From Gymnopus androsaceus JB14 (lineage: Eukaryota > Basidiomycota > Agaricomycetes > Agaricales > Omphalotaceae): a DNA stretch of 64,000 bases. Each line of letters opens with the position of its first letter. The stretch's first letter is position 1. The notes under the pieces are model-generated. The model had not been told where the DNA came from. It saw only the letters and a program-made list of their open reading frames with translations, and made no database searches. The translations under genes were made by a program, and so were the position numbers. Location: positions 1 through 64,000 of the forward strand of contig ML769419.1 in the NCBI GenBank assembly GCA_009733575.1, in the 5' to 3' direction. Positions 1-11,839 of the stretch are shown one piece after another.

Positions 1-2756
1 CAATGGCAGAATGATAAACATGGATTTTTGAAGTTAAATGTGAGGAAGATCAGAATCCTCGGAAAGGTTGAGTTGCTCATGAAGAAACTGACGAGTAAGG
101 TCCTCAAGAGCAGGGTGTCCAATATGCTTGCCAAGCTCTGCAATGAAATGAGGGTAGCCCAACTCTGCAAAGATGAAAATTAGTCAACTATTGTGGAACA
201 TTACTACTGGAACACACCTCTAGTCTTTGCCAGCTTAACATCCAGCCTGTGCTCGCCCACTGTCTACAGGTCCAACATCTTCATTCTCTGCATCAAACAA
301 GTCCGATTGTGAGGTATGGGAAGGTCCTGAAGGAAGAATAAATCCGTCATCGACTAGCATTGAACGAAGGGCCGCCAACTTGTCCAGATGCTGATTTGTG
401 AGGAGAATTTGGCTAAGGGCATTGTAACGATTTGAGCGCCGCCAGGGCTTTTTAACAGCTGTGATGTGACGGATTCTGTTATTGATGAGCAGAGACCATT
501 GGGCGAGCCAAAGTCGGTGATACAAAGAGGGTAATGGACCATTGAGTGCATTCGTGGAATAGAGAAGTGTTCACAAACACCGGAAGTTCGGAAAATTTCG
601 CGATAATGATGGAACGCCTGCAGGGAAGATTCAACTGCCTTGAGAGTATCTTCATTGATGTCTGAACATCGAACAAGATAGCAAAAGTCCATGAATGATG
701 ATAAGCACTTCATCATTTCTTCTGGAAGGTATTCGGCAACTGCAGGTAGGAAGATCTAGGCATAAGATATTTTTCAGTGAGAGGATTCGGGGAAGCTGTC
801 AGTCACACAAACCTTCATTAAGGCTTTTGAATCGTTGCCGGTCCATTGTTTGAATCGTCGACCATGAGGAAAACATCGAAGCCCAGGAAAGGCGGGAACG
901 GCAGCAAGTCTAAAGTGAAAAAGACTAAGTTTTTGCAAGTCTCAGAGACAAAATCCACGCACCTGCGGTCAATGTCATCAAAAATCTCATTTGCCCTTTT
1001 TTCACCATGCTTGAGCAAGAGGTATTCCCATGTCCAGTCCACGAGCATGTCCTTGAAACATCCCTTGACGATCTGATGTAACAGGTCAAACAAGAGCATC
1101 TCGTGGATATTGGCCCTCGGAAAGCCTTCCGTAAATGGCTGGATAAACATAAAAAATCATAAAGGGACTATAGAACAGCAAAAAAAGCTTACTGTAACAT
1201 GCTCATCAACTCCAAAGTTATCCCACAGTGTATGTCCTTCACCACCATACTCTTCTCGCACGATTTTGTCTAGTTCTCGAGTCCGACGATCTGCGGCGCC
1301 ATCGAGATCTGAAAACATGGCATTACATCTAGCAGGAATTAGTTCATAAGCAAAATGTGAATGTATATTGTGGAAGCAAACAAACCGGCAACACCATCCC
1401 TGAACCACACCAGAGACGTAAACTTGTTCTGGATAATCCGCAATGAAGGCTGCCAGATCATAAAGAACACGACGGAAATGCACCATCAGGACATTTTCGG
1501 ATAACAGGGGTCTTCATTCCTGGCTTTAATGTTTGTAGAATGGCAGCAATGGAAGCATGATAAAGTTTTTTCTTGAATACTCGGAAATTGGGATCTTTAT
1601 TGTACTTCCGATCAGCTGAAAAATAGCAAGTCAGCTTGTTGTAGAACAGGGGTTACGGAAAAGGACCAACACTTTGGAATAGCGAGAAACCCAATAGGTA
1701 TTACTGCATTATGATGAGCTCGGTGACTAGCATTGGTAACATTCCCAATGCTCAGATAGAGTGGATGGTATTCGACATGTCCCGTTGCAACCGATACCGT
1801 GGTTTTGTCTGCCCCTAGGATCACCGGAACAAGCATTGCACCTTGTACAGTGGCAGCATCTTCCTCTTCGTAAATTTGGGTCTGAGAGCGAAAATTGGGT
1901 AGCGTTCAAAGAAATATACAAATAGATCACTCACTGCATGTCTCCATGCAAAGTTTCCGGACATGAAATCAGCCCAATGGCGCTTCCCAGCACTGTCAAG
2001 GTGAACGTATGATGCAACATCGAAGTTGTTTCGAAACTCGGGATTGGCCAGAATGTTGGCAATGACAACATCCAGATCTCGGTACCACACCTGATACGAG
2101 ATTTTCTGCCATTCAGGAGCATTGACAGGGAGAGAGTCATTGATGACACTCTGAAAACATTTCCAAGAAGTGCCGCCTTGAACAATGTTGTCAATGAGGC
2201 TGTACAAGTCCTTATGATTGTCGAAAAGGACCATCAGAACTACAGTTGTTGCATCCAGTTGCTTGTGTGAGTTGCCGTTCATAGAGAGACCAGATATCCA
2301 TGAGCTCATCTATGTTCCCTTGTGACATCTCAACCTTTCTGAAAAGAAGGTCGGCCAAGCAGAATTGAGCCTCGTCCTCAAACGGACTCCATGGACTCTC
2401 AGTAGATCTGGGAGGTGGTGGTGTATTTGGAGGAAGATAATTGCCCTGTTCATCGCAGATATCACCTGGATATGAGTCAGTACTTTGAAACACGCATCAA
2501 TGAATGACTTACCTGTAAGATAAGGATGGAATCTCTTCTCTTCCTGGGGTAGTTGTGGTGGTGATGGTGAAGGAAACAGAAAAGTCGGAGGTACAAAATT
2601 GAAGCCAGGACTGTCAATGGGTTGCGGAAAGTTAGGAGTCTGTACTGGGACCAGTGACACTACATGATGCACTCGATTGACATGTTTTGTAAGATCACCA
2701 TTTTTTTTGAAGGTACGAATACAGCCAGGAAACGAGCATGGAATTTTTGTAGCCAT
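1..2756 (-). CDS. Plavaka-type (CACTA/CMC-like) transposase, 3' end cut by window
   Basis: The protein starts with a C2H2 zinc finger (CSFPGCIRTF...HVNRVH, residues ~7-29). After introns it continues with the proline-rich block NYLPPNTPPPP and with FEDEAQFCLADLLFRKVEMS, then WYRDLDVVIANILANPEF and MLVPVILGADKTTVSVATG, which are hallmark blocks of Plavaka transposases. Downstream are HTLWDNFGVDEHVTPFTEGF and FPRANIHEMLLFDLLHQIVKG. The reading changes frame at short gaps that look like introns, for example near 2512, 2320, 1930 and 1620. The last residues in the window (RQFLHEQL) resemble the family's C-terminal region, so little is missing. It lies head-to-head with the plus-strand gene starting at 2865. 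Role by family: excision and insertion of a cut-and-paste element. I did not confirm every splice junction, so intactness is open. Confidence 0.8.
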
Positions 2757-2864
2757 GATCGAGACTGAGCAAACTTGTAAGAAGAAAAATGTTTACCCAC
2801 AGGACTTGTTTTCTGACTTGTTTTCCAACTTGTTTTCCGACACCTCCCGACTTTCACTTTCGCG
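2757..2864. promoter_or_regulatory. Divergent intergenic promoter of the transposon gene pair
   Basis: Only about 108 bp separate the two divergent start codons, so both genes probably share one bidirectional promoter. It contains three direct copies of a CTTGTTTTC-type block (near 2804-2835). No clear TATA box is visible. The promoter role is inferred from spacing alone. Confidence 0.4.
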
Positions 2865-5037
2865 ATGACATCTCGTATGAGTACACACCGCCTAGGCAGA
2901 ACGACAGTTGCTCCAGAATCTCTCATTCCAAAAACCCAAGAAGAGCATCGCGCCAAGAAAAAAGAAAAAACAGCCGAAAAAGAAAGTGCCAAAGCCACCG
3001 CTGAGACAAAAAAAAAAAAAAAAATTCCAAAAAGCGCATAGCCAATCATCTGGACAAACAGAAGCAACAAGACAGTGAGCAGCCTCTGCTACGTCCTGAT
3101 CTTGTTCTTCCGCCACCAGTTCCCATAAAATTTTCAGCAGAGATCGAACCCGAATCGCCGCCATTGCTTGACAGCAGCCTTACTGAAGATGGGCCTGACA
3201 CTGAAATACAGGCTGAGCTAGACGCAATGATTGACGGTGCAGATGAGCTTGGCTTGTTGTCGGGCCCAGATATGGATGTGGATGACACCAATTTTGTTGA
3301 TGATGATGAGGACAAGGATGTAAAACGGCTCGAAGAAGAGCTCATAAAACGAAAAGCAGACGTGAAAAAGAAAAAGGTATGATATATTTCTTCGTAGGGC
3401 TTTTACTTACGTTTATTCAAACAGGCCAACAAAGTTTCTGTGCGTCAAGATATTGATACTATGAGAGTCAATGCACCCAGTGCACCTGTGAAGATAGTTT
3501 CAAAAAGACCGAGCTCTGAAAGTGAAGCTAAGTTTCGTCATCTTCCTCCATTGCAAAAAATATTCACTTACAATAATTCCGAAGCCCGCCATCAACTAAA
3601 CGAGTCAAACAAACTGAGATTGGTGGGCTTAAAGCAAATTGGAAGCCTATAGTCTACGGAAATAAGATGTCAAGCACATCCAAGTCTTTGGCCAATGAGG
3701 CTGGTAGTACAGAAATCGAATTTGAAGAGCTTGCAGGTGGAGAATTTGCACAAGACACCGCAAAAGAAGTCATTGAGGCCAAACGAGCTGGAAAGAGCCA
3801 CAAGAAAGAAGCCCATACATCCAAGGTAAATTTTTCTTGTTATTTGTCACTGAGGCTAACATGTTCGTTGAAGGAGGTCATCAAGGTTAAACTCGAGCCT
3901 GCTGACGTGAATCTCATCGCAAATGAAGAGCGTGAGACTGGCAAACCCGCGCAACCTCCCAAGCCTCGTGCAACTGTCAAAGTCAGTGACTTACCATTCG
4001 GACTTCCTAGCAACCGCAACATTTGGAACGAAGCCATACAATCTAGTCTCATTGAATGGAGTGGTACTCGCACCCAGCAATTCTCTCTCGGCAGTGATTC
4101 TGAATTCCGCCCCAACTCTTCGAAAGCTATGGAATGAACACCTAGCTATACTTCCTCACATTTCACCCAACACAGCTGATGCCAAGGGATAAACGATCCT
4201 ATGTTGCGACCATCCAGCTATCAATTCCCATGTACGTTGCCTGTCTCATGCTGTTCCATGTCTGAATCTTTTTTTTGACAGGCCCAGTCACAAATCAGAA
4301 ACTACCGGAGCAAGGTTGGTCAACGCGGACTCCAGGCAGTGATACAACATCTTCAGGGAAATGCGAAGGGTGTTGAGGCTGAGAAACAGCTTGTCTTACA
4401 ACTTCGTCATAAGGATAGTTGTATCTATGAAAAACCGGGCTCAACGGTGTGTGTTAATAATTTATATTTCAGTTTACCAAGACTGATTATTGCTCTACCA
4501 GCCGGCATCCTCAACAGGCGCGTTTCGTGGCAAATTAATCATGCGCACATTCGCCTTTTATCTCACTTGGGCTTTGGATGCCCCCACTGTCGAAGAGAAG
4601 CTCCCTGCTGGTGCTTTGGCTTTGGCTACAACTGCGGTATGTGCTTTTTCATCCAGCAACTTTCTCTCTCAGTGTCTTTCAGGTTTATCGTGCTCTTGAC
4701 GTCTGCAAAAATGGAATTCCACCTTCTGACCAAAAGACAACGCCAGCACCCACGCGCCCAGGAAGAAATACTCTCGACAGCTTCAACGAAGACTGGGCAC
4801 CATCCTGCCAGAGATTTTACGACCTTATAATCAAAATGAAGGACGAACAAGTGGGATTTGATTTTTTCCGCCAGCGAGGGATACATACTCGATCTTCCTA
4901 ATGCTGGCGCTGGGCCAGCTTTGAAGCGGATTCGTGCTGAATCTGCAACTCAGACATGGGGACAGGGCAATCTCGGTGGCGGTGTAACTGCTGCTATGGC
5001 GGAGGATGAAGGAGAAACAATTGTTCTCTCAGATTAA
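2865..5037 (+). CDS. Transposon-associated gene of unknown function, paired with the Plavaka transposase
   Basis: The start MTSRMSTHRLGRTT leads into a Lys-rich, low-complexity N-terminus and an acidic stretch (DMDVDDTNFVDDDEDKD). Introns are visible around 3379-3424, 3823-3873 and near 4200-4280. A better-conserved C-terminal half follows: DLPFGLPSNRNIWNEAIQS, then a block on LRKLWNEHL, QSQIRNYRSKVGQRGLQAV and RTFAFYLTWALDAPTVEEKL. It ends in MAEDEGETIVLSD. A run of 17 A at about 3008-3024 shifts the frame between KKKKK and KRIANHLDKQ, so at least one break exists, either real or from homopolymer miscount. I recognise this only as a repetitive Agaricomycete protein. The divergent arrangement suggests it is the second gene of the same element. 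No enzymatic motif is seen. Confidence 0.6.
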
Positions 5038-5194
5038 GGTCAGCACGCTGCTTTCACTGTTTTCATTCAAGAGCTCTTATCAAATGTTCCTTGCAGCTAG
5101 TACCGTTGGTTCGATTTTGGGGAATTAGAATTAAGGGGTGCTGTCGACGGCCAACTAGTACAAATCCGATGAAGCAATCAATTTTTTCATACTA

Positions 5195-5400
5195 TTTCCT
5201 CAACTATGAGTATAATGAGTATGACACAGTATGAACAGTATGTATGAAACTGTATGATTGCATGTATAACTGGTTCGGGTGAACTGTATGAAGCCGTATG
5301 ATCGGTGTATGTTGTTACGCACTCCCCCCTGCCCATCATACAGACCCGAGCCCGTATGATCGCGTATGATGCGTATGAATCATACGAGTTATACAGCTCG
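5195..5400. repeat. Cluster of GTATGA / TCATAC motifs
   Basis: About a dozen copies of GTATGA or its complement TCATAC lie within about 200 bp, in both orientations, with irregular 5-30 bp spacing. Part is palindromic around 5365-5395. The cluster begins about 160 bp beyond the stop codon of the transposon-associated gene. CACTA-type elements usually carry short subterminal motifs bound by their transposase, so this may be the right subterminal region of the Plavaka element. That assignment is inference. Confidence 0.5.
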
Positions 5401-5643
5401 GAACTTGCTGATGCATGGCTAGAGTTAAGATCATGGGTTTTGGAGTGAGAGTATCCTAGCAAAGAGTCAAGAGTCAGATAGAGTCATGATTCTTGCCCAT
5501 GACTACAGTATATATAAATTAAGCAAACAAAGTACATTGATCACTAATCAAGTAGGATGTACAAGCACAATTCACGGAGTACATCAAGTAGATTGTACTG
5601 TCATGCGGCCTCTTTTTCTGATGAGAAATGACGTCATACCATT

Positions 5644-5661
5644 ACCCAGGTTTTGCTGATG
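5644..5661 (-). repeat. Solo end of the CATCAG element family
   Basis: The sequence ACCCAGGTTTTGCTGATG equals the right terminus of the elements at 9699-10353 and 32558-32845. No matching left end or subterminal CATAG repeats were found nearby, so it is a relic or truncated end. Confidence 0.55.
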
Positions 5662-5664
5662 CCA

Positions 5665-6392
5665 CGGTAGTACTACATAGTGCACCTAGTGCCCTAGTTC
5701 GGCTAGCTAACCCCCCTACTACCTAGTACACAGTACGTTATGAAATTCAATGTCTTGCCTTTTTCAACCTTAAATCCGAATCATTCAATTGTCAGAATTG
5801 AATTGTCTTCAGATTATTATCACCAAATGTTCGCCGCTGCCATTCCTTTCATTTCCGGTGAGTTTTATTTCTTCCTTGCCTTCAGGAAGGATTTAGATGA
5901 TACAAGCAAGGAAAACAATTGGATTTCATTGCTACCAGTAGTAATAGCAACTACTTGTGATATTTTACAATTAGAACACATTGTCGAAGTGCTATTAACT
6001 TGTACATGTATAATGAGGTTTAACTACACAAGTTGGAGGAAACGGAGGGCTTGATGTGTGCTGCATGAAGGTTGAAGGCAGAGATGCGGGAGCATGGAAA
6101 CGGTCGTGTTGCGATTCTGTGATACTTATAGATGCCCTGTCAGAGGGACTGAAAAAGTTTTCTTTTTCTCAAGGCAAAAAAGACGGGAACTGGGCCCGGT
6201 CACCAAATGCTATAATAACATTGAATCGGATGCACAGCGGATTGAAATTTACCCTGAACTTATGGTATGATTTCGGATTTGAAACCAATTTTGAAAAAAA
6301 TTTGGGCTTGCCGCTTTGATCAGGGAAATGTCAAGTACTAGGTGACACTAGGGCACTAGGCGGCTCTGTGTAGTAGCTAGCCCTCTACTAGG
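5665..6392. mobile_element. Candidate ~0.7-kb non-autonomous element with imperfect inverted ends
   Basis: The block around 5671-5733 (TACTACATAGTGCACCTAGT followed by GCCCTAGT) is repeated in inverted form around 6333-6392, with several mismatches. The roughly 600 bp between them is AT-rich and contains only short unconvincing ORFs. No clean target duplication was found. It could also be two independent CTAG-rich fragments. Confidence 0.4.
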
Positions 6393-6865
6393 AGACAAAA
6401 AGCGAGTTCCAGATGCTTGCCCTCTAATGAAGACGAACGCAAACGGTACCGTTACCCAGTGCTAAGCCGAGCTTGCTCGCGACGGGCCAGTTTGAATCAG
6501 AGGTGGAGTATGATAGGTTGCTGAGGGGAATGGACGACGAATTGAATATTCCGTACCTGGCATTGTGGGACTGGACTGTTGCTTATGCACAGAAACCACT
6601 AGAAGAGAATCAGCAAATACTTCGCAGGAAGTCTTGAATTCACCCTGTGATCGCGCCAAGAGGAAAGAGAAATTTAAAAAAAGGTGATAGTACTAGTAAG
6701 TAGTGCAAATGACAACTCGTAATGTTGAAGGTTCAATTGAAGGACCGAATATCATTGTCCCATCTACGTCACGTTAGCACGCATTAATAGAGTATGCATT
6801 TTGTAAAAATGCATACCTTAAGTACTCTGAATCATCTTCGTCATCCGTTCCCACTACTCAACATT

Positions 6866-7395
6866 CTAAGTATCCGCATTGTCCGAAATCCCAGTAACCA
6901 CTACCACCATCCCCATCCTGTCCAGGTGCCCTAGTGGCCCATAGACGGTTTCATTCACCTTGCGAGACACAAACTGTAATACAACCGAACGTAGGCAATC
7001 CACACCGGCAATCTCTACATCTCTGGGATCGGGTAGCCAACGAGATGAAACCAAGCTAATGAAGTAGGTATAGTGGTAAGGTAACGCAACCTCGGAAGAA
7101 GGGGGACCGGGGAACTGGTCAGATCTTTCGAAGCAGAGGAGTGCAAGCTCTTACAGAGCTTCGATGATATAGGATTGGAGTCGGGAGGTGCCCTGTAATC
7201 GGTGATGAAGAGCTCTTGTAGGAAAAGGAGGATAGCCAGGACAGATATCAGATCTGAATCAGATATCGGGAAAGATTTCAAAAACAACTTCGTTATATTG
7301 AAGGAAGATCTCGACAAAAATGCATTGAATGTGGAGTTTGGCCACATCCGGGAGTACTTAAACAGAGTTGCCAGACGCCTGAAGACGAAGCTCAA
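6866..7395 (-). pseudogene. C-terminal remnant of an F-box/LRR gene
   Basis: The translated pieces (ISDSDLISVLAILLFLQELF, then LCKSLHS, then VNETVYGPLGHLDRMGMVVVV) match the C-terminus of the F-box gene at 57477-59240. There the equivalent is ISDSDLISVLLLLSESLVTL and VVKTVYRPLHVLDNMGLRVVV. The F-box itself is missing and an in-frame stop follows PIPEM. It is a decayed partial paralogue. Confidence 0.65.
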
Positions 7396-7399
7396 GCAA

Positions 7400-8194
7400 T
7401 GACGGGAAGGTAAACGATGGAAAGACGATGTCCAGTAATTCCAATTGACATGAGATGCTAGATATCCGATTAATGCACCGAATGGTATGTGAACCTTGAC
7501 AATTCTATTCCTGAATGCTAACGCAGACTCCTGCCACTTACGGTAATACTAGTATTATATCAACACTCACACTAGAAACAGGCTTAATAGTGCGTCCTCG
7601 TATGCCTTGACTGCGTCAGTCAGTGTCAGCTCACAGGTTCCTCTAGTCGGATACCCTGGACCTTAGTACTTGGGTCTTGGGCCGTGACGTGTGGGTGGTT
7701 GGAAGTACGGAACTTGAGTGGTCTTGGGTTTGAAAGCAAGAAGAAGAAGGAATCGAAGGAATGGAGCTATCGAGGAATTGGATGGGTTAACTCCAATTGA
7801 CCGATTCAACTTTGAAGCCCGATGGCAACGGCACCATTCTCATATCTTCTAATTGTAAGACACTCACTACGGGTGGAGTAAGCAGCGGTTATGTACCCCT
7901 CTTACCAAGGAATTGGGAGTAGCTTTATCCCCGAGAAAAATTCATTCAGCGCCACCAGGCTGATACTACCATACTAGAATTGAATATTGATACTAGTACA
8001 AGGATACTGCGCAATTTGTGATTGATTTGTATTGGATGAGTGGGTGGAGTTGCAATGATGCGGCAAGCAAGTGACCAATTAATCATGATGTGATCAATTA
8101 TGTTAACAAAGCAATCATATAAATTGCATCCATCCACAATATCACTGCGATCCTGTTGTACTCCTCACTGCTCAGCCAAACAAAAAGATCTACC
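7400..8194. other. Intergenic region, no gene recognised
   Basis: Moderately AT-rich sequence between the F-box remnant and seven-helix copy 1. It presumably holds the promoter of copy 1, but no definite TATA box or repeat was identified. Confidence 0.5.
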
Positions 8195-9522
8195 ATGACA
8201 CCAGAAGAGTCAGAACAAATTGCCTTTGTTGGGATTGCATTATTTCAAGATATTACTACACTGATTTTTATAAATGGACTATTTGGTAAGCAATGTTTGC
8301 AATGGTGGTGAAGAGGGACACTTAATAGGTTGCTACCAGGGGTCTACATACTGGCTTTCATCATTGGCATGTATATCCTCTTGTGCGCTTATTGTCATGC
8401 TTCATATTCTGTTATACTCACACCTACATGTCCAAAACCACACTTTAGGCAAAAAGAAAATAATGGACAGGCACATAAAGCATTGATTGCACTCCTTTTG
8501 GCAGGGCTTGTGATTGTAGTTATTTACACTTGTGCAAATGATGCCTTCACCTTGTTCCTTGTCAAGTTCGGCTTGGTGGTGTCAACTTCAGGAGGGTTAA
8601 TTGCACAGGAAATGGCTGCCAACTTGAAAGCCACGGTAACAGAGATTCTAGAAGACTGGTCTGGGAATTTCATTGTGAATTCAGCATAAATACATCATTT
8701 TTTGCAGGAAAACTGATGTTTTATCCCACATACAGTTCTTAATTGCAGATACAGCTATTGTTTGGAGAGCTTGGGCACTGTGGACAGATTTTAGGCTGGT
8801 TAAATGGACACTGCTTATCATCCTGCTGTTGGATATAGGTGATCTCTTCATCTACTGTCATTAGGTATGAATACTGACATTGGATCATATTTAGGTATCA
8901 GCATTGCTGATGCCACTTTTGACACTAGAAATATCTTCAGCGGTAATCCTCTAGACTTGGATTGGGTCAGTACTGCGGCTAGTCTGACAGTAAATATTGT
9001 GGCAACAACCCTGATAGCTCATCGGGCATGGTGGGCATTGGGCACCTCACTGACTTCCCAGATACTTATTGAATTATTTGAATATGTTGTTTTAGGAAAC
9101 ATCATCAATCAATCTGTGCAATATCACGCAGCAAGAAAACACAAGTGGAAAAAATCCTTCTCCTTATGGTTGAGTCAGGTGCAATTTTTGGTGTGGTGCA
9201 GGTCTGTGGGTTTTCAAGTGCCAGGAATAACTCATAGTCAAACTCAACTATTGAATGAAAAGATAGCCAACATTATCTTTATTGCACTGGACATGCATGC
9301 AGCCACCTTCTCTCCTGTTTATAACGCCAACTACTTTCTTGGAATATTATATATATACAGTGCAGTAAGCTTGATTTTATTCTAATATCAATGTTTGATA
9401 TCTGATTTGGATTGTTTAACATGTTGTTCTGTGATCTATAGGCACTGAATCCAGTTGCTCTTGTCATCCTGGTTCAAACAGGAAACACTTATGAGCACAG
9501 TTTTCTGGATCATTCTATTTGA
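8195..9522 (+). CDS. Seven-helix membrane protein, copy 1 (intact, 295 aa)
   Basis: Eight exons join cleanly: 8195-8285, 8340-8382, 8449-8674, 8736-8838, 8895-9030, 9096-9201, 9263-9364 and 9442-9522. The total is 888 nt with no internal stop, and all introns are GT-AG of 54-77 nt. The start MTPEESEQIAF aligns with copies 2 and 4 (MSPEES, MTPAEV). Seven hydrophobic segments are visible: exons 1-2 (GVYILAFIIGMYILL), ALIALLLAGLVIVVIYT, FLIADTAIVWRAWALW, LLIILLLDIGISIAD, LTVNIVATTLIAHRAW, KILLLMVESGAIFGVVQ and YIYSAALNPVALVILVQ. The tail is NTYEHSFLDHSI. The VWRAW motif and NPVALV near the C-terminus are shared with the other copies. I do not know a named family or ligand; a receptor-like topology is possible but unproven. 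A CATCAG element sits about 180 bp downstream. Confidence 0.85.
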
Positions 9523-9698
9523 CAACCCCCTTGCTTGACAATGACCCCCTTAATGAGCAAGCCTCTTGAATTGTTATTCAGCAACTCTGTTAAAGTGTGA
9601 CTTTACTTTCTTCAATTATTTACATCAGCAAACCTTGTACCATCACAATACATTTCTTTTGTCTCTGGAGCAAGGACAGTAATTCCAGAGATCTCCAG

Positions 9699-10353
9699 CA
9701 TCAGCAAAACCTGGGTGAGCTGGACAGAGCTGGACAGCTCTGTGCAGCACTCATAGCACCCATAGCACCCATAGCAAGGTCCCCATCTGTCCAGAGCTAT
9801 GGATTGCTATGGATTGTATATTTCACGGCATGTTGTCTGTCAGCCGTTCAATTCAAAACTGAATATATTATTTTTTCGAAATTACTTCCCTCACTTCCCT
9901 CACTTGGCGGCGGCGACACTCGCTGAACCAAATCAATCATAATCTTATAATCTTATATAGGCATGTTCATGGTAGTACACATAGTACAATAGTGTGGCAA
10001 ACCTAGCATAACTAAAATACTAGTTCTTACATATATTACAGTAAGCGGTAGGTAGCCCTCACCAAAATATTGGAGACATCAAATGAACCGAGAATGTTCA
10101 AAACCAAAGTCGCAACTCAGTGTTGACTTGGAAAAAAATTGGGGAAGTTGCGAGAATGCATCCTGGATGTGTCGCCTATTATATATGGTTGGCAGGAGAG
10201 AATGACAGCTGTCAAATGCTTGACAGTTGGTTCAAACACTCAGAAATCCCACAGGAGCTCATAGTAAGCCATAGCAGTCCATAGAAGCCATAGTGCTGTA
10301 GAGCACTATGGCTTGCTATGGCTGCTATAACCATTACCCAGGTTTTGCTGATG
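9699..10353. mobile_element. CATCAG-family non-autonomous element A (655 bp)
   Basis: The 18-bp inverted ends are CATCAGCAAAACCTGGGT and its complement. Inside each end are tandem-like CATAGCA / CTATGG motifs (at least four on each side). The flanks are 9687-9698 AGAGATCTCCAG and 10354-10365 AGAGACCTCCAG, an 11/12 match that looks like a long target duplication. It has no coding capacity. A second, slightly different end (ACCAGGTTTTGCAGATG) follows about 30 bp after the right flank. Confidence 0.75.
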
Positions 10354-10365
10354 AGAGACCTCCAG

Positions 10366-11330
10366 AGATGTCTGGAGACCAACCAGGTTTTGCAGATGTA
10401 TGTCCTTGTTTAATTTTTGAAAGTGACAATTACTACTGCTTATTCACACTTTGCCACTACTACTATGTTACTAAATGGCATTGGGTGCCTGAGCTCTTGA
10501 ATCTTGTTTGTATTTCAAGTCGTTTCATGGTGCTGTATTATTTTGAGTCAGAGTTCACTCATAGTGATGTGGTATGACTTGGACCCACTGGTTCACTACT
10601 TCACATCAGGTACTCAAAAATGGAATTTCATTGGTTCAGTGGGCCTGGTGACACATTACAATCATAGAAATCGCAAAGTTCATCAGGCAATTCAGGCAGT
10701 CTGGGCCACCCGAGGTAACTTTAAAGTGTAGAAATTTGTCAGGCCTTGGCTCATTTCCAGACACTCCCTGCACCCGCTATCCACCCGCTGATGTCTCCCA
10801 TGCTTCCTGACTGTCCGCGGATACTTCCCGCACTCATTACCTAAATTGCGGGTGCTTTCCATGCTTATTTCCCATTTATCTTGCCTGCTGGGCACTTTCT
10901 ACATGTGATTACCAGTTACCCTGCCTCCCGGGTGCCTCCCGCACTTGATAACCATCCATCAGGCCCTCCCGACAACTTACACAGCCACCCTACAGTATAT
11001 AAGTAGACACCCCAAGTTCATGTACCCTAGTCTGTGATTACCGTTGTTACTGAATTGATCACGTTTTGCTTCTGTCTCTGTCTCTGTCTTTCTGTTTATG
11101 TCTGTTCTAACCAGTTGTGCCTTCCGAGCTCCATTCAAAGGCTCACTGTCATCTGCATTAACTGCAAGGCTCTGTCCGTAGATACCAAATCTACGTCCAG
11201 AGCTCACTGTCCGTAGATACAATCTACGTCCAGAGCTCACTGTCCGTAGATACCAAATCTACGTCCAGAGCTCACTGTCTTCTATCTGTTTACGACTTTA
11301 CAACCAAAGCTCCCCGGGAGCTTCCTATTT
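10366..11330. other. Gene-free, possibly LTR- or promoter-derived region
   Basis: Contains repeated C-rich phrases (CTCCCGCACT, GCTTCC) and a TATATAAG box at 10996-11003. A CT-rich leader (TCTGTCTCTGTCTCTGTC) follows about 75 bp downstream, resembling a Pol II promoter or an LTR U3/R junction. No matching second LTR, primer-binding site or coding region was found. Confidence 0.35.
11172..11274. repeat. Three tandem copies of a ~35-bp unit
   Basis: The unit begins CTGTCCGTAGATACCAAATC and ends CGTCCAGAGCTCA. Copies are 35, 33 and 35 bp (11172-11206, 11207-11239, 11240-11274); the middle one lacks two bases. Each unit contains a small palindrome, GTAGAT...ATCTAC, so the array could form serial hairpins. 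Confidence 0.85.
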
Positions 11331-11354
11331 GGGTTTTGCAACCTCTAGAACCTC

Positions 11355-11500
11355 TGGCACCATCCGCTTTCACTCAATTCTGTCCGCTCCCACGTCATTT
11401 CCATCCGCTCTCACCCTATTCCGTCCGCTCCCATGCTATTCACATCCGCTTTCACCCCATTCCATCCACTCCCATGCTATTTCCGTCCGCATTTGCTGTA
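11355..11500. repeat. Degenerate pyrimidine-rich repeats
   Basis: At least seven imperfect copies of a TCCGCTYYCAYSCYATTC-like unit of about 20-26 bp follow one another. Open frames across it are repeat artefacts with proline/serine/histidine-biased translation. Confidence 0.6.
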
Positions 11501-11839
11501 TTTCACCTGCATTATCCATACTTGGACTTATTACACCTTTTTGGACCACCCCTTCATCCATATTCCAGCCGCTTCCACTCATTTCTGGTTCTTGGAGCAC
11601 AATACCACCCACTTCCTCCTGATTACATCATTGGGTGGCCTGTACACTGTTCCTTGCACCTCTGAGGCTTGTACTGTTCCATACAACACTCATACTACTG
11701 TCCAGACCCACCTTACGGCACGGTTACCCCGGGTAGTTACATTTGGTCTCCACCTACATCTAGGTGTGAGACATTTGGGATACATTGGTTCGAGATCCAT
11801 TTTGTGCACCGGGTCTCACAAAATTAGATGCTTATGATC

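Noticed and set aside
5740..6319. Two adjacent plus-strand ORFs of 104 and 87 codons
   Set aside because: AT-rich, no domain, no splice structure; they lie within a likely non-autonomous element.
10700..11330. A full LTR at this position
   Set aside because: TATA box and CT-rich leader are suggestive, but no TG...CA boundaries, duplication, partner LTR or primer site could be found.
11329..11837. Overlapping plus-strand frames of 97-134 codons
   Set aside because: Translations are repetitive His/Pro/Ser strings produced by the pyrimidine-rich repeats in three frames.
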